Shown here: positions 1 to 12,570 of the stretch, in pieces
How positions within the stretch are numbered: position 1 is the stretch's first letter
Layout of the letters: each line of letters begins with the position of its first letter
NCBI GenBank assembly: GCA_014529385.2
Contig: CM043971.1
Span: 88,551,340-88,615,339 of the forward strand
Source: Adiantum capillus-veneris
Taxonomy: Eukaryota > Streptophyta > Polypodiopsida > Polypodiales > Pteridaceae
Direction: 5' to 3'
Length of the DNA stretch: 64,000 nucleotides
Made by a program: the position numbers and the translations under genes
The notes under the pieces: model-generated
What the model was told of the DNA's origin: nothing
Databases searched by the model: none
Seen by the model: only the letters and a program-made list of their open reading frames with translations

Positions 1-183
1 CTTCGGCAATGCGGTACTGCAAAGTTCATGAATATTAGCAGCCATCGAACTGACCGAATGAGTTGGGTCGTTTATTGGCACTACTACAAGAATGTGGCTA
101 GATTGAAATCGGACGATATATTGCAGGGTCCGAGAGCAGCGAAGAAGGGTGTAGCAAAGACGTGGCAACCCTGGATTGGCTAA
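1..183 (+). CDS. Unrecognised open frame entering from the left edge
   Basis: Frame 1 is open from the first base to a TAA at 181-183, about 60 codons, rich in Trp, Arg and Lys (it contains WVVYWHYYKN and KTWQPWIG). The stretch is more GC-rich than the AT-rich DNA after it. I recognise no family. It could be the end of a retroelement ORF, the last exon of a gene lying to the left, or chance. A second short open stretch without a start follows to about 285 in another frame. Confidence 0.15.
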   Translation, partial: LRQCGTAKFMNISSHRTDRMSWVVYWHYYKNVARLKSDDILQGPRAAKKGVAKTWQPWIG

Positions 184-1864
184 AAACTTTGCATCAGTTT
201 TTGGAACCCACCAGCTCTATGGGCGACCTCGGACGAAAGAGATTTCCACACACTTTTCAACGAGAAAACCGGGCGAGCCTTGAGCTTTCTACCTCAGCCG
301 TTTGATCTAGCCGCTGCGCATTACCAGGTTGCTAACAGAGGAGCGACATACTTCGTAGTGTGAATTGCAAAGCCTTGAAGTCGCGCTTGTTTGTGGGACA
401 GATGCGGGCGGTCTGAACAATCCCTTAGATCTTTTGGACTACTCTCAAAGCTCGTTTCTCATCTTCTATGGTGCCTTCTCATGCTATAGTAGAAGACTCC
501 TATGTGAATAGAGTCTCTTTGTCTCTGGTGCTTTCTTGTGCGATAGTTATGTTGAATGTAATCTCTCCTTCAGCAGTGCCAGCGTCTCTTGGATGCCTTG
601 TTTGGGAGCGCTTTTTTCTTTCTTTTGTTTTTGTTTTTCTTTTATTTTTCCCATTCAATTAAGCCATGGGATCTAAGAGGGTTGGTAGTCCTCAGGTTTA
701 ATTGGCATGGACCTCCCCAATGGGGATCAATGGTCCCTGTCAAAAGGCGCGGATCTTGCTATAAGAAAAATCTGATTGCCATATGAGCTACACATAAGAT
801 GTGATCCGAATGTGATTCCCGTGTGATCCAGATGTGATGCTTGTGTGATCCACAAAAATGTCAAAATCAGAGATTTGCTTTATATGTTTCATTTATGCAT
901 CACTTATCTACTCTTGGGATTGACAATGATGACAAACGGCTGATGTTGCCTTGTACTTGTCTTCCCACAATGTCTAGGTGTGTTCTAATACATCTGTCTT
1001 GTTGGATGGTGGCAGATATAAACTTTAGTCTTATTCTATAGAGGATTCGTCGCCACAACCATCAAAATGATGTACTTTGATCATTGTTATGAATAAAAAT
1101 GATTTTGCATATATCAATAATGTTTTATTGTATTGGTGTTATAATTTAATTATACAATTTGTATATTAAAGGGGACTTTTTATTATAAACACACACACAC
1201 ATATACATTCTATTCGGATCCATTGTGGAGACGGTTTTGGAGTGGGGGCTATCCGCGAACGACCTTTGACGCTCAACCTTGTTGGCAACCAACTCTTCAA
1301 CGCCCGATAAATACCTAATATCCTCCCCCCCCTTTCCCTATTGTTTTCTGCCACCACACACACACGTGTGCACACACACATACACACACATAATAATGGA
1401 AATAGAAAAAATTCATCGATTGTGCATACCTCGTCCATTTGTAGGGATTTACGACTAGTGTGCAAAGTAGAGCCTTCTTTTCTCCATGCAATCGTTGTGT
1501 ACACATGGTAATAATGCTTATTGTTGGTGTGCGATTAGTTCATAGGTGACAGTGTGCCATTGGTTTTTTGCTTGGTGTATGATTAACACAGACTTAGAAT
1601 CTTAAATTATTCCCATTGCCGAGACGGCCTTGGATGCAACTTACATTCACACCGTTAATCACCATTGGGAAAAGGATATCAATTAAGCTTGTGGGTTGGC
1701 AGCCCTCTTGGACACAAATTGTACTGTAAAGTCCCCCAAGCAAAAGTAAACTAGGACCCATATGATGGATCATAGGCATCCTACTGTTGTCAACTGTTGA
1801 TCCCACCACTCAGCTTCATTAAAGATCCTCTAGGATTTATGGGGATGTGTATGTGTACACCTTG
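184..1864. other. Gene-free stretch
   Basis: No convincing coding region. It holds short imperfect tgtgatcc-type repeats at about 796-853, short (CA)n tracts near 1190-1203 and 1353-1388, and otherwise AT-rich DNA with stops in all frames. Confidence 0.5.
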
Positions 1865-1891
1865 TGTGTGTGTGTGTGTTTGTGTGTCGGT

Positions 1892-1943
<52 letters not shown>
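1865..1943. repeat. Compound microsatellite (TG)n then (GA)n
   Basis: A TG tract at 1865-1887 is followed, after a short interruption, by about 24 uninterrupted GA units at 1896-1943. Open frames crossing it (runs of Arg-Glu or Leu-Ser) are artefacts of the repeat. Confidence 0.95.
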
Positions 1944-1946
<3 letters not shown>

Positions 1947-2700
1947 GTTTTTGGTTTTGCGTCTCTTAGTGTTGGAGTCTTTCAATGGGGCTTCAAATAG
2001 TGAAGACCACAAGTAATCAATTTATTTTTGGCAGTGTAGCAAGATATGAGCTACATCCAAGATACCATTTACTTTTTCTAGTTTTGTGTGAGGTGTCCCT
2101 TCCAACCAATATGATGCCTATGATAAGTCTCCAACTCTATTTTGATAAACTAAGAGAACCAATGAACATTTCCCTTGATACACTTATCCTTAAGCATGAA
2201 TCACTGATGAAGGGTTGGTTTTATTTCACATCATGGAATCTAAGAAAAAACCATAACCTAACAATCGATATCCTAGTTTTTATACTATACACAGACACCA
2301 TAGAATCGTGAGTCTCACGTTGCAGATCCTCAAAGCAAGAGGTGTAGACCATTCAACTTCACCATATCCTACAACATTACACATCCAAACAAAATTCAAC
2401 TTGAAAAGTGCATACTCTAGAGCAATTAACCTTGGCACTTTTTACCTCATAGCTTTCACAGGCATAGCTATCAAGTTTTGCTAATGACAAAAAAATTTAA
2501 AAAATATATTTGAAAAGCTACTTGACTTTTCGGATCCTCCTATCCATAGAATATTGTCGTAGTGGCATCATTTATTCACACCACTTTACTTTTGTTTTCT
2601 AATTACTACCACATTGTGAAAAACATCCAATTCTTTTATTAGTTTATGATGAGTTTATGACACATGTTCATTTCAACACCCTTTCAAACATGTTGGAAAG
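1944..2700. other. Gene-free stretch
   Basis: AT-rich DNA with no coding signature or repeat structure that I can identify. A 108-codon open frame ends at 2311 but has no recognisable motif and uneven composition. Confidence 0.4.
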
Positions 2701-3056
2701 CCTAAACGCCATTAGTGAGTTAGGCTATGGATGATGCAGCCTTAAGCTCACCATGATGCTAGGATTAGTGTTAGAGCAATAAGATTAGGGTTAGGGTCAG
2801 AGCTTAGAGCAAGAGAATTAGGGTAGAATATAGATACAAATGATAGACTCAAAAGTGCGATTGATTCATTAGAGAACAACCTCTTAAATAGGCTTGATTC
2901 AATAGAGAATAGCCTCTTCAATAGGATTAGTGCTTTACAATCATTGGCTAGAGAGGTTGCACCCTCTTTTCATTGGACCATCTCATCATCTATCCTTTCC
3001 TAGGTGGCTTTCCCATCCGAGCCACGACTTGGGTTTACCCCAACAATCGCCCCCTT
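2700..3056 (-). mobile_element. Possible LTR edge with polypurine tract (minus strand)
   Basis: Read on the minus strand, a purine-rich tract (TTTAAGGGGGCGAT, about 3057-3044) is followed directly by TGTTGGGG, the TG start expected of an LTR. This places an LTR to the left of 3043. I could not find its other end or a primer-binding site, so this may be a truncated 3' LTR. DNA to the right (3060-4130) has short repeated phrases (catggcaattctca) but no readable pol. Confidence 0.3.
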
Positions 3057-4134
3057 AAACCAAACTTGGGGCTTTTACAAAAATTTCATGGTTTATGGTG
3101 ACATAGTTCCTAGGTCTCTTGTTGGATACATCTACAAAGTTCTTGTGATGTATCATGGCAATTCTCACTGAAATTTAGCAATTTGTGGTTCTCAATTGGA
3201 TATATCATGGCAATTCTCAACGGATACAATGACCGTGGTTCAATTGGATCCTACATGTAGGGTCTCATGAGATCCTAAAGCTCATACAAAGCTTCATGTA
3301 AATAAAAAACTATGTGAAGAGGATATTTTGATGTCGTTTTCTTCATAGTTGATCTGCGTCTTGATCTTCATATTGTGATATGTGCTCTCTATCTTCATCT
3401 TCATGTCTTCATGCTGATGAGATCTTCTTCATTGATATCATTGGTCCTAAATTTGAAGGATGCAGCCTTCATGGATAATGATGTAGAGTGTATACCAAAA
3501 GTGATGCTTGTCATGTGAGTGCTCATGAGAAAGGTCTTACCTTGACATTGCAAGGAAGTGTCTAATTCTCGTGTCATAACATAAAATTTTGCATACATAT
3601 CAAAGTGAGCTTTTTGCATAATATTGCAACAAGAGTGAGTGTGCTTGAGCTTCCAATTTTCTTGAAGCGTTCTTCTTGATGTCCAAGCCATAGTGTGCTT
3701 TGGGGTCGTGGGAACCAGAGCTTCAATTGGGGTGATCTCAATAAAAAGATATTATAATAAAAAACAAAAGGCTTGCAGGTTAGCATTGTGACGAGGTAAT
3801 GTGAGCAAGAAGAGCACATGGCCATCAGACAATGGAGTAGGTGATGACAAGCCAAATTGAGAGGGGTCCACCAACATGAGGGTAGTAGGTGATATTGGAT
3901 GAGCTGGTAGGCCTTGGAATATGATGGCGAGCATGGGCTAGCCAAATCAGGTGTTGATGATAGTGTGATAACGCAATAACCAATGGGGTGTCGACTCTCT
4001 GTTGATGGTGCTCCTCGGCATGGAGTAGGTCTGCAAATCAACACGAGCACAGGCCTCAAGGAGTAGATTGAGTTGCAAACATGCAGGTGCTTCAAAACAA
4101 TTCACCACTATTTTGAAGTCCGCCAGCTACTAAC

Positions 4135-4475
4135 TCAAATAGCTTCCAATAAGAAGCCAATCACCTTCATAAAACTCTTTCAAGAATGATTCAAGTAGAT
4201 GATTAGTCATGCAGACATTGTTACCTTTGACATGAGAGATAGAATAGAACTTTATGCCTACATCATCTCCCTCATCAATCATTTGTGACTCATCTTCATA
4301 CCTTGCCCTTGATAGCATATCTGCCACTGTATTGTCTTTACCTGCAATGTGCTTAAATTCGGGATTTAAGGACTTAATGTAGGCAATCCACCGCAACATA
4401 GGGATGTCTGGCGTTGAGCAGCTTGTAATCATCCCAAGAAGTGGTAGACAATCTGTTTCTACAACCACACATGCA
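4135..4475 (-). pseudogene. Ty3/gypsy RNase H fragment
   Basis: The minus strand encodes about 110 residues matching the C-terminal part of a gypsy RNase H and the connection to integrase. The segment IAYIKSLNPEFKHIAGKDN is followed by a VADMLSRARY-type ending, the classic motif (H-IAGKDN-ADxLSR) where RNase H ends. It finishes near EGDWLLIGSYLS, the peptide that normally precedes the integrase zinc finger. The matching integrase lies on the opposite strand at 6795-8111, so pol has been split by an inversion. Upstream on the minus strand the frame runs straight into an inverted LTR (4476-5995), an illegitimate junction. There is no start codon and no complete domain; it is a dead fragment. 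Confidence 0.75.
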
Positions 4476-5995
4476 CCAAAGAGAAACACTTTACGTTGTT
4501 GAAAGTGTATTTTACAGCTAATCCATACGTTAATTCTAATAGATCGTACAGAGTGAAAGCAATACAAATTATCATCATGTGGATTATTCATCTAGGATAA
4601 CTCTAGTATATGCAAAATATATATATGAGAGAAGAGAAGGGAAGAGAAGAGAAGAGAAGAGAGTTTCCCTCCCAAGCCCTATTCTTGCCCGTAGGCAATA
4701 AGGATACTGCGGGGAGAGATGTACCTGTAGCAAGGAGAACCTAAACTTTGTAGAGAGGATGAATTACTAAGAGTGAGAGAGATAGGTTTGGTTAAGGAGA
4801 GGAGATTAGATATATATATATATATGTGTTGGACTAGAGATGAAAAAGAAAACAACAAGAAATCAAGAAAACATCAATGTAGAACACATCTTACTTGACA
4901 AACCCTTCGGCACCATTATTGATGGAGAGAGAAGAAGAGTGGAGAATTCAACTTTGATTGATATGCCAAGTCCAAGAACTCCTTTGATTAGAGTTGATAT
5001 TCCAAGGATTGCGTGCAAGAATGGCTAGTCTTCCTCTAGAAGAAAGTGTAGGCTTAGGCTTATGTTGATGGCTAAGTACAATTTGGCATTACTACTCACT
5101 CCCTCATGAATTCCTCTCATCAATGGCTTGAATGCTTGAGTGGTTTTCAAGGAAGAAGAGGTCCCCTTTTATAGGTGAAGGGAACCCCCAAGGGTTTACA
5201 CAAGAAGAGAAGAGCCAGTGTGAACAGAAACTGAAAAAGTTGGAAATGAGCTGTCCTTGCATGATGTGGGCAGACTAGGGTCCATTATTTTGATCATATC
5301 TCCTCATCCGTGGCTCCAAACAAAAAAGTAAAACTATGGGCAGAAACTTCAGCTCATTACCTACGAATTCCTTTTTATATGCATTTTCCAATTCGGATTA
5401 TAACTTTGTGTAAAAAAATCATCAAAATAGGGTACAGTTTTGGCAGCAAAAGTCTTCTTGTGGTCCCCTTAGCCTAGACTTTTATTTGATTCCAATGGAC
5501 ATCTCATGCCATATGAAAGCATGACATTGCTCCTTGACAAAGTTTTGTAATCATGCTTGCAATAATGCATTAAAATAAGTGTATCTTTGAAATCATGCCA
5601 CCTAGTGTCCCACTAGGATTTGATTCCCTCCTAGTAGCTATTCAAAAAGAAATATAAGAAAAATATGAAAAATACATAGAATATATATAGATTGGAAATT
5701 ACCCTACATATAGGATCTAGATAGGGTGTGAGAAATTAATGAGATGGTAGAAAGAAAGAATCAATGCTTTTTGCCCCAAGTTAAAGAGGCGGAGCTATAG
5801 ACGCTTTTCCCATAGTACTTTTTGATGGTAAAGTAAGAATACCTTACCCTTGAGATAAATAATAGGATGAGATAGAAAGCTTATTGTTATACTTACATAT
5901 GCATATGTACATTATAGGAAATATAATTATGTATCTAAAAAGTTACAAGATAGATCTTGTAGCATGCGTTCCCACTATGTACGTGTCACACGACA
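4476..5995 (-). repeat. Truncated inverted copy of LTR-A
   Basis: This 1520 bp segment is the reverse complement of 8173-9692 with very high visible identity, including the (TA)n tract (4810-4825 against 9343-9363) and a TATA-type box (5165-5172 against 8998-9005). Its outer end at 5995 corresponds exactly to the LTR terminus, but no polypurine tract flanks it. The inner end stops about 310 bp short of the true LTR end and is fused to RNase H sequence at 4475. With the other arm it makes a near-perfect palindrome with a 2.2 kb spacer. Confidence 0.9.
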
Positions 5996-6794
5996 ATGCA
6001 TGGGTCCTTACTATATTAATCCAAGGAGTAATACATTTTTACCACCATGACTTATTAGCCATGAAAACTTCCTTATATGGTATTCAATTCTAGAAGATCC
6101 AGTTTAACATGCCTCTGCGCAGCCTGTATCATGTTAGAGGAAACAACACTATGTAGAAAACTAGTACCAAAAAATCCCAAACTGTATGCTTTCGAGGCAG
6201 AACCCCCCATCCCCCATTTTTTAATGAACAATATGTGTTCGCGGTAGGACATCTCACAACTTTATGAATCACCAGAGTAATATTTTAACAGGCCAGGCGG
6301 CATCCTTTGTAAAGCAAACCAATCAACAAATATCCCATACCCCCAATATCTAAGGTGCCACCTCTCTTTTTTAAAATAGTGAGCTGTTTAAGAAGAGCTC
6401 TCAAAACCGAAAACAGTAGCGGGATCAATGAACCGAGTGTTATACCATTCAACCATTTAATGCCACACACTGTCAAGCTTAGCCACCCACATAGTGGGCC
6501 TCACCAAGCTAAGCCACAAGGTATACCTACCTGTATAAGCACGGGTGCTTATATCACTTTTAGACCAATATGTACAAAGGAGAGAAAATCAAAATACCAA
6601 GCCCAGTATACATTAACCGACCTGTAAGATAAGTACTACTGTGTGTGTGTGTGTGTGTGTGTGAAGCATTGGGGCATTCAAAGCCCACCTAACATTTTTA
6701 ACCACAGTATCACTTTTTGGGAATTTCTAGTGGGAACCCCCCAAAAATAGGATGTAGGGGAAGTCAAAGCCTAAGAATTGGGCACCCCTAGCAA
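5996..6794. other. Spacer between inverted LTR and integrase
   Basis: No coding region recognised. It contains a (GT)n microsatellite at 6641-6663. The sequence just before 6795 joins the integrase frame without a visible RNase H partner, consistent with an inversion or deletion breakpoint in this interval. Confidence 0.5.
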
Positions 6795-8111
6795 AACAGG
6801 ATGATTGGTCTAAACAAGAATTCAAGAGGATACGCATGAAAGCATATGGGTACTTTTTGAGGGATGGTTACTTGTGGAAGCATCCTAAACAAAAGGGTGC
6901 TACACCACAACGGGTTATATGTAAAAAAGAGACTCAAGTAAAGCTCATGCAAGAGTTTCATGAGAGTCTATGGGCTGGACACAGGGGTGTGTGGGCAACC
7001 TTCTCCAAGTTGAAAGAAAAATACTTGTGGAAGGGTATGTATAAAGATGTATATCAATTTGTAGAGTCATGTGTAACTTGTCAAATGTATTCAAATGTCC
7101 GACATCGTGATGGATGCACCCTACATATCCACTAGCCATGGACTATAAATGGGTTGTGGATCTAGTCACAATGCCTCTAGGACTCTGGCAGATGAGATAC
7201 TTGGTTCTTGCACGAGAGGACCTAACTAACCAGGTTGAAGGAAGAGCATTAAGAGCTAAAACCACAGAAGCTGTGTGCAAATTCCTTCTTGATGAGGTGA
7301 TTTGCCGTTATGGTTGTGTGGAAAAGATCACTGTAGATAGAGGTGAGCTGGATGCTGAGAAAGCAAGGGAGTTCTTTACCAGATTAGGAATCAAGATTTC
7401 TCTTACCACAGCTTACAACCGTGAAGGCAATGGAAAGAGTGAAAGAGGGCATCCTCCTATCATCAAAGCTTTGGCTAAGGATTGCGAAGGAAGAGTTGGT
7501 GAGTGGCCAAAAGTGTTACCATATGCTTTATGGGCTGATTGTACATCACATAGCTCAGTAAAACTGGCTACATGCCTGCGGAGCTAATGTATGGTCAAAA
7601 GCCAGTGATGCCGATTGAAGATACAATTCCCACATGGAATGTACTACCTTGGCAAGAGGGGCTTAGCAGGGAAGATCTCCTTGCATTGCGCATAAGGAAA
7701 CTAGAGAGAAGACCTGGAGACATTGAGGCTGCAAAAGAACAACTCAAAAATGCAAGATTGAAAAACAAGCAACATCGGCTCAGGAGCAAAGCAATTGACA
7801 AAGGTGACTGGGTTTTAGTGTATGATAGTAGCCTTGATAACCAACACACAGTCATACGTAAGTTTCCAAAAAGATGGTTTGGACCGTATGTTGTAAAGCA
7901 TGTGCATGAAAATGCTACGTACAGCTTGTCTGAACTAGATGGTACAGAAGTAAAGATTTCCATTGCAGGAAAAAGGATCAAAATGTTTAAGAGAAGAGGT
8001 AACAATGATGCAAAAAATGTTGACGAGAAGGAAGAGCAAAACACATGTGAAGATGAATCTTTGGAATCATCCAGTGAAGAAGAAAGCAAGGAAGATGTAC
8101 AAGAGGACTGA
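6795..8111 (+). pseudogene. Ty3/gypsy integrase, two frameshifts
   Basis: Three consecutive frames read a gypsy integrase. First, 6795-7110 has the zinc-binding H-H-C-C module (HESLWAGHRG, then CVTCQMYSN). Next, 7114-7575 has the catalytic core: DYKWVVDLVTMP supplies the first Asp, KITVDRGELDAEKAREFF the second, and TAYNREGNGKSERGH the Glu context. Last, 7576-8111 gives PAELMYGQKPVMP, the basic C-terminal region WFGPYVVK, and an acidic tail ending at a TGA. One-base shifts near 7112 and 7575 break the protein. RNase H and reverse transcriptase are missing upstream in this orientation; the RNase H end sits inverted at 4135-4475. A polypurine tract and LTR follow directly. Confidence 0.85.
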
Positions 8112-8159
8112 TCTTACAACAAAGAGAAAATGTGGCACATACCGGAGGATATGCAGGTT

Positions 8160-8172
8160 TAGAGGGGGTGGA
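8160..8172 (+). promoter_or_regulatory. Polypurine tract of LTR-A element
   Basis: The purine run tagagggggtgga lies directly before the TG that opens the LTR at 8173, where plus-strand priming is expected. It sits about 50 bp after the integrase stop. Confidence 0.75.
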
Positions 8173-10001
8173 TGTCGTGTTGTGACACGTACACAGTGGG
8201 AACGCATGCTACAAGATCTATCTTGTAACTTTTTAGATACATAATTATATTTCCTATAATGTACATATGCATATGTAAGTATAACAATAAGCTTTCTATC
8301 TCATCCTATTATTTATCTCAAGGGTAACGTATTCTTACTTTACCATCAAAAAGTACTATGGGAAAAGCGTCTATAGCTCCGCCTCTTTAACTTGGGGCAA
8401 AAAGCATTGATTCTTTCTTTCTACCATCTCATTAATTTCTCACACCCTATCTAGATCCTATATCTAGGGTAATTTCCAATCTATATATATTCTATGTATT
8501 TTTTATATTTTTCTTATATTTCTTTTTAAATAGCTACTAGGAGGGAATCAAATCCTAGTGGGACACTAGGTGGCATGATTTCAAAGATACACTTATTTTA
8601 ATGCATTATTGCAAGCATGATTACAAAACTTTGTCAAGGAGCAATGTCATGCTTTCATATGGCATGAGGTGTCCATTGGAATCAAATAAAAGTCTAGGCT
8701 AAGGGGACCACAAGAAGACTTTTGCTGCCAAAACTGTACCCTATTTTGATGATTTTTTTACACAAAGTTATAATCCGAATTGGAAAATGCATATAAAAAG
8801 GAAGTCGTAGGTAATGAGCTGAAGTTTCTGCCCATAGTTTTACTTTTTTGTTTGGAGCCACGGATGAGGAGATATGATCAAAATAATGGACCCTAGTCTG
8901 CCCACATCATGCAAGGACAGCTCATTTCCAACTTTTTCAGTTTCTGTTCACACTGGCTCTTCTCTTCTTGTGTAAACCCTTGGGGGTTCCCTTCACCTAT
9001 AAAAGGGGACCTCTTCTTCCTTGAAAACCACTCAAGCATTCAAGCCATTGATGAGAGGAATTCATGAGGGAGTGAGTAGTAATGCCAAATTGTACTTAGC
9101 CATTAACATAAGCCTAAACCTACACTTTCTTCTAGAGGAAGACTAGCCATTCTTGCACGCAATCCTTGGAATATCAACTCTAATCAAAGGAGTTCTTGGA
9201 CTTGGCATATCAATCAAAGTTGAATTCTCCACTCTTCTTCTCTCTCCATCAATAATGGTGCCGAAGGGTTTGTCAAGTAAGATGTGTTCTACATTGATGT
9301 TTTCTTGATTTCTTGTTGTTTTCTTTTTCATCTCTAGTCCAACATATATATATATATATATATCTAATCTCCTCTCCTTAACCAAACCTATCTCTCTCAC
9401 TCTTAGTAATTCATCCTCTCTACAAAGTTTAGGTTCTCCTTGCTACAAGTACATCTCTGCCCGCAGTATCCTTATTGCCTACGGGCAAGAATAGGGCTTG
9501 GGAGGGAAACTCTCTTCTCTTCTCTTCCCTCCTCTTCTCTTATATATATATTTTGCACATGCTAGAGTTATCCTAGATGAATAATCCACATGATGATAAT
9601 TTGTATCGCTTTCACTCTGTACGATCTATTAGAATTAACGTATGGATTAGCTGTAAAATACACTTTCAACAACGTATAGTGTTTCTCTTTGGCCTAGAAA
9701 GGCTCAATGAAATACTTCTATCACTGGATCCCATCATACTACCTCTCATAGACTATAATTTTTCTTTTGACGTAAGCGTAGTTATCTTGCTATGAACCAA
9801 GAGGATTTGTGTTGGGGTATAAAGCCCAATGTGGTCGCCTAGGTAAGTGGGCGGGCCGCCAGGTATGTACACATATTCTTTTGTTAAAACCTAATAGGAA
9901 CTCACTATGCTCTACACATTACAGTAGAGCGAGTTCACCATATCGTCGTGCTCTTCTTCTCGCACTCTCTCTCGCATCGCACTTCCGCTCGTACTCCTTC
10001 A
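8173..10001 (+). repeat. Complete 1.83 kb LTR (LTR-A)
   Basis: It starts TGTCGTG after a polypurine tract and ends CA two bases before a primer-binding site. A TATA box (ctataaaagg, about 8997-9006) lies mid-LTR and a (TA)n tract at 9343-9363. It has a PPT on its left and a PBS on its right, so it serves both as the 3' LTR of the integrase-bearing copy and as the 5' LTR of whatever lies to the right. Short open frames inside it have no recognisable product. Confidence 0.85.
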
Positions 10002-10003
10002 AC

Positions 10004-10015
10004 TGGTATCAGAGC
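10004..10015 (+). promoter_or_regulatory. Primer-binding site, tRNA-iMet type
   Basis: The sequence TGGTATCAGAGC begins two bases after the LTR-A end. It is the standard plant PBS complementary to the 3' end of initiator tRNA-Met. No gag follows, so the downstream element is truncated within its leader. Confidence 0.85.
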
Positions 10016-11712
10016 TCATATCGAGGCTCGGGGCAGCACTGCAGGAGGCTAGAGTCACCAGCTCAGATTGGAGTGAAATTTGAGAGGCGAAGACACGGCC
10101 CCAAATCCTGTGGGCGAGCCCAAAGGGCTCGGAGTTCTCAGAATTTCATTCTGAGGTCATCTCGGCCACCGTTCGGCTTCGACAAAGGTCTGCGCAGGCC
10201 ATTTTCGACTACGTGGTCTCGACGGGTGCATATCCGACTCTACAAATTTGGGGTTTTCGGCCTACGACTGCAGGTGTTGAGGATATCGACACTCCCAGAG
10301 TGTTGATTTGTGGCTGTCTACACATCGAAGGACGGCTCACAGTTCTTGGAGGCGTGTCACATACGACACGAGCGCATCTATACACAGACTGTAGGCGACA
10401 TCCACTAGTTCATCAGGTAGCTTGTGTTTGCTGCTTGATATTCCAGATTTCATCCTAACATTGCAGGTACTTCCACATGGGATGTATTGTCAGAGATGAT
10501 GTATGTCTGTTGAGGGTTTGCTGGCTGTGAGTCACGCAGCAAACAACCGCCGCAGCGGTTACAACATACAGTGGGAAATTTGTGGATGTATGACTTTGTG
10601 GGAAGTCTATGTACTGTCAAATTTACTGCAGCCTTTGTTGAGGGTCGAGTGAGGTTTTATTGAGCTGGGATGGAAAAAGAAACCTTCAATGCCACTTGGT
10701 CCTTCACTAATCCTCTTTTTGAGGATTCAAGCTTACTTTTACCTAAAAAAATGTTTGTAGTAAGCATAAGAATGTGAAAAGTCAAGTCTCCAGGGTGCAA
10801 AAAACACTCTTTGGCATAGTCAGAGTCGGGTTGCTAAGCCATAAAATGAGCAAAGCATTAGTCCCAAAGCTTCAAGTCATAATAAAACTCTGTGCTAAGA
10901 GTCGTAGTTATTAGGCTTACGCTCAAGTTGGAAGAGTTGATCATATCTAAGTCATGTCACTCATGCTGGATGAGATGACCATAAGAGTCAAAGTCTATTA
11001 ACTTACAATTGGTGGAGTGTCGTAGAGTCCAACACTCACGCATTGTGCATGATAAGATGAGAGCACATATGCTCGCCCATGAAAACCATTCTAAAAGGGG
11101 TGCCAACTTGCAAAGCCATGTCATATGATTTTATAGCTACACCATCTTTCTGAAGAACCCCTCAAAATATTTCTTGCACAACATATTGTTTTACATGCAT
11201 TTTTGTGTATGCATAAATAGGATGTCCATCATTGGACATATGCATTAGACACTCTATTTTCCTTCCACCTATGCACCTTGAGTGGACTACAACAGGCAAA
11301 CCAATGTTCCATCATGCTACCCTTTCCTATTTGCTGCCTTTTTAGTTCCATATCTATTAGCAAATAATCCCTTGAGTACTTTATTAATATTTCCCATGCT
11401 AATAAGTAGTCCAATAATGTGCGTATCCCAAAGGCACTTTTTTCCACTGGGTTTTTTCCCTTTGGTCATGCAGGTATTAGACCCTAATTTAGAACCTCAT
11501 CGTTCTACTTCTCTTGTACATAACTTTCATAAATAAACAGAAGCCTCCTCATTATGCTATTACAACGGACAAATGCGACATCATCTCTCACATCAGACAT
11601 ATTTGGACCAATGAAGATGCAACAATAAATTGAACCTCATCAACAAATTCAACGACCAATGAAGACAATCAACATCAACTTTTCAATAGTGCCCAAAGAC
11701 GGGCACTAAAAT
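10016..11712. other. Gene-free retroelement leader and unknown DNA
   Basis: The first few hundred bases, GC-richer than their surroundings, are probably the untranslated leader after the PBS. No gag, pol or host gene is recognisable up to 11712, and open frames are short and without motifs. Confidence 0.4.
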
Positions 11713-12570
11713 CGAAGGGGGGGAATGTTCACTGAGTCAACGTTAGTTAACAGAAGCTGCTAAAGATTGAAGACGTACAGATGCACATCAAAGATCAAAG
11801 TGAAGAAGTAGTAAAGATTGGAGTAACATATTTTCCACGTTTTCCCAAAATGGTCACGTATTGTAAATTCCCGATTTATTTCAAGCCATTGTAATATTGT
11901 TAATGTGTTATGGGCTCAATGGGAGTTCCAAGTTGTAAAGAACAAGTCAGTTACTGTGCCTAGGTAGCAGATTCAATAAGTGGTGAGCCCTAAAGGCCTT
12001 GGGGGCCCGGAAATTGCACATTTTTACCCTAGGTACATAAGGCAGTGTGTAAAAGAAATTAGGGTTCTCAAGCTCATTTGTTGAGAGCACTCTTTGGTGA
12101 GAGCTCTTGAGGTGTGTGGCTATGGAGTCCTTTAGCTTCTTCTTGCTCATGAGACTTGATTAACACTAATCAATGATTCATTCTCTTTCACTATGTCTCT
12201 CTCATGCTTCTTATGATTGCCTATGATGTTTAGATTAGCTAGATATTAACTAATTGGTGGTTGATTCCGCTCTAATCTTGTGTGATTGCCCTCTTTTGCT
12301 TGTGTGCATGTAGGTTTGATTGGAGTATGGTGCTCGATAGATCTATGTGTGTGTGCTTGCCATTAGTGTGTTGCATGATAGGATTAGTGTTGTGTTCATC
12401 TTGCAATCGTAGTGTGTGTGATTGGGTTGATTAGAGGTGAAGAGAAGTGGATGTGGAGATTGCCCTTCATTGCGGCTTAGCTCCTCCATGGGCCGAAAAG
12501 CTCACCTCGTAAGTTAACCATTTGTGATTAGCTCACTAACCGTGTGAGTGTCCATGCCCTAGCCGGGTAG
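11713..12570 (+). mobile_element. Putative LTR with polypurine tract
   Basis: A purine run (tcgaagggggggaa, about 11712-11725) is followed by TGTTCACTGAGTC, the pattern of a 3' LTR start at 11726. Downstream sequence has LTR-like traits and a phrase around agagctcttgag that recurs near 22680 in another LTR-like region. The right end is not determined (somewhere near 12570) and no protein-coding remnant precedes the PPT. Confidence 0.4.

Noticed and set aside
2761-2825. Telomere-like repeats (ttagggtt phrases)
   Set aside because: Only two or three imperfect occurrences within LTR-like DNA; no tandem array of the plant telomere unit.
3574-4095. 173-codon minus-strand frame
   Set aside because: Cys/His/Pro-rich composition without motif or homology that I recognise; lies beside a broken retroelement and is probably chance.
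7595-8089. 164-codon minus-strand frame with Ser-rich start
   Set aside because: Antisense of the integrase C-terminal region, whose acidic tail gives an antisense Ser/Phe run.
10004-10015. tRNA gene fragment
   Set aside because: The match to the tRNA-iMet 3' end is 12 bases beside an LTR terminus, as expected for a primer-binding site; no cloverleaf surrounds it. No tRNA or rRNA gene was recognised elsewhere.
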